A stretch of 64,000 nucleotides of DNA, taken from Diplonema papillatum (taxonomy: Eukaryota > Euglenozoa > Diplonemea > Diplonemida > Diplonemidae). Every line of letters begins with the position of its first letter. The first letter of the stretch is position 1. The position numbers and the translations under genes were made by a program. The notes beneath the pieces were generated by a model. It ran no database searches, was not told the origin of the DNA, and saw nothing but the letters and a program-made list of their open reading frames with translations. This document shows positions 62,883-64,000 of this stretch, one piece after another. The DNA lies in NCBI GenBank assembly GCA_030068145.1, contig JAPJBO010000246.1, positions 124,001 to 188,000 on the forward strand, given 5' to 3'.

Positions 62883-64000
62883 CAGCTAGACCCCCTCTTT
62901 CCCCCTCCTCTCGCCAGCGGTGCTTTGCTGTCTTTTCTTGTCCGAACTTGTCTGTGAAAAATATTGTAGGAATGCACCTCCCAGTCTCGAAATATACAAT
63001 AGGAGGGCATAAGAGCTCCTGAGATGGCATCACCCTTTCGGTGGACAAGCAGATGGGCAAGAAAAGAGGATTAAAAAAAAGCCGCGCTGCTCTTGCCCGC
63101 TCGCTCTTCTCTTTTATGATTGTTGAAGGTATGCAAGTACCGCAGGGAATAGTTAACTGAACCTCTTGAGTTGGTGCTGCTCCCACCGTTGCTGAGTCGG
63201 GAAGCCCAACCCTACCTAAAAGTACCTAAAGCAGGATGGACCCCCCGCGGGGAGAGGCTAAACTAGCCTAAAACGAAACCTAGCACCAAAAGAGATGGTA
63301 CCTCGAGGGTACAGAAAGGAGATTGCTGGGCTTCAAGTTTAATTGCCTCTGGCCTTTCTATCGTGCCGAGTTCTGAGATCCGAGTATTTTTGGCACAGGA
63401 TCAGATCTGAGTTGTTTCTCTTGCTCATGTTGTATCAGTCGATCTAAAGTCATTACCACCCTCCCTCCTCCGTGAGAAAAGAAGTGAATACAACCTCAGA
63501 CTCAGCTATTTCCTTAGTTTTCCCCTTTCTGACAACGAAACGTTATGTACAGGCTCGGACTCATTCTTGTTCTTTTTCCCCCGCTTCTTGGCCCGCTCTT
63601 TACCTAGCTCGGCGGTCAAGACAAAGGAAAACGTCAAAACCCCTCACCCGTTCATTTTGACTTTTGAATAAGCGCAGCGCCTTGCTGTGTACGGAGTTCT
63701 CGAGGCTGCCTTGTGCGAAGGACGAAGGGGGGAATGTAATGTAGCTGGTCGCAAACGAAGGGATTCATCTGGGGTTTAGTTCGGGGTGAATGCCCACCTT
63801 CGGTCGCACGAGTCACTCAGCTTGCCAAGGTGTGTGTAAGAGAGAAGAGACCGTAAGACTGTGGGGAGAATAAAGATCGAAAAAATGCGCACTGCATGAC
63901 CGACAAGATCGTGAAACCCTTCCTTACCCCTCGGAAACCGATTCAGCTACAACGACCCCCTCCCCAACCCCCCTCCTGGCTGTGACGAGCTACGAACAGC
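62883..64000. other. Intergenic end of window
   Basis: Contains a relative of the repeat at 51298-51380 (about 63110-63200) and a diverged family A copy. No gene recognised. Confidence 0.5.
63662..63800 (+). repeat. Diverged family A relative
   Basis: TGAATAAGCGCAGCGCCTTG, GAGTTCTCGAGGCTGCC, GTAATGTAGCTGGTCGCAAA, GGGGTTTAGTTCGGGGTGAA. Same motif order as family A at low identity. Confidence 0.5.

Overview
This window looks like nuclear DNA of a repeat-rich, intron-bearing protist. The best guess is a euglenozoan, most likely a diplonemid. That is inference from four things. (1) The first gene carries over twenty copies of an FY-x-x-x-x-P-E-K repeat that, from memory, resembles repeats in kinetoplastid proteins. 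(2) All eight confidently called genes lie on the + strand, as expected under directional polycistronic transcription. (3) GC-rich, strongly biased exons sit in a lower-GC, repeat-packed background. (4) Introns are GT-AG, 200-2100 nt long and filled with dispersed repeats. I found no spliced-leader RNA, rRNA or tRNA gene, so the placement is unproven.

Layout. 224-7714: giant WW plus FY-repeat scaffold protein. 9028-15340: split gene for a secreted or ER J-domain/multi-thioredoxin protein. 18410-20113: secreted type-B carboxylesterase-like protein. 20114-26821: repeats, including a foldback-type element with symmetric tandem-repeat arms at 24178-25813. 26822-30292: intact hAT transposase ORF, with a 120-nt fragment of another copy just downstream. 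30493-43944: almost pure repeat territory, with a clean hAT-type MITE (CAGTG termini, 8-bp target duplication) at 36126-36401. 43946-45960: a TYW2-like tRNA methyltransferase gene flanked by two broken copies of itself. 46893-50837: a large, mostly disordered protein of unknown function. 52260-55258: three-exon tubulin tyrosine ligase-like gene. 57852-62814: four-exon gene with two phosphatase-like domains around polyQ and tandem PDZ-like modules; both phosphatase sites are altered. The rest is repeats and low-complexity DNA.

Functionally, a FY-repeat scaffold, a TTLL enzyme and possibly the 46.9-kb protein would suit a cytoskeletal or flagellar role. The J/thioredoxin protein and the esterase are secretory-pathway proteins. 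There is no operon-like pathway logic beyond the shared strand.

The most interesting theme is the relation between repeats and introns. Several dispersed repeat families are found only in the + orientation. At least two of them end directly at splice acceptors, one supplying an ACTAAG-plus-oligo-C tract used as a 3' splice site. That suggests repeat-derived (introner-like) introns. The second highlight is the pseudophosphatase-PDZ-phosphatase fusion.
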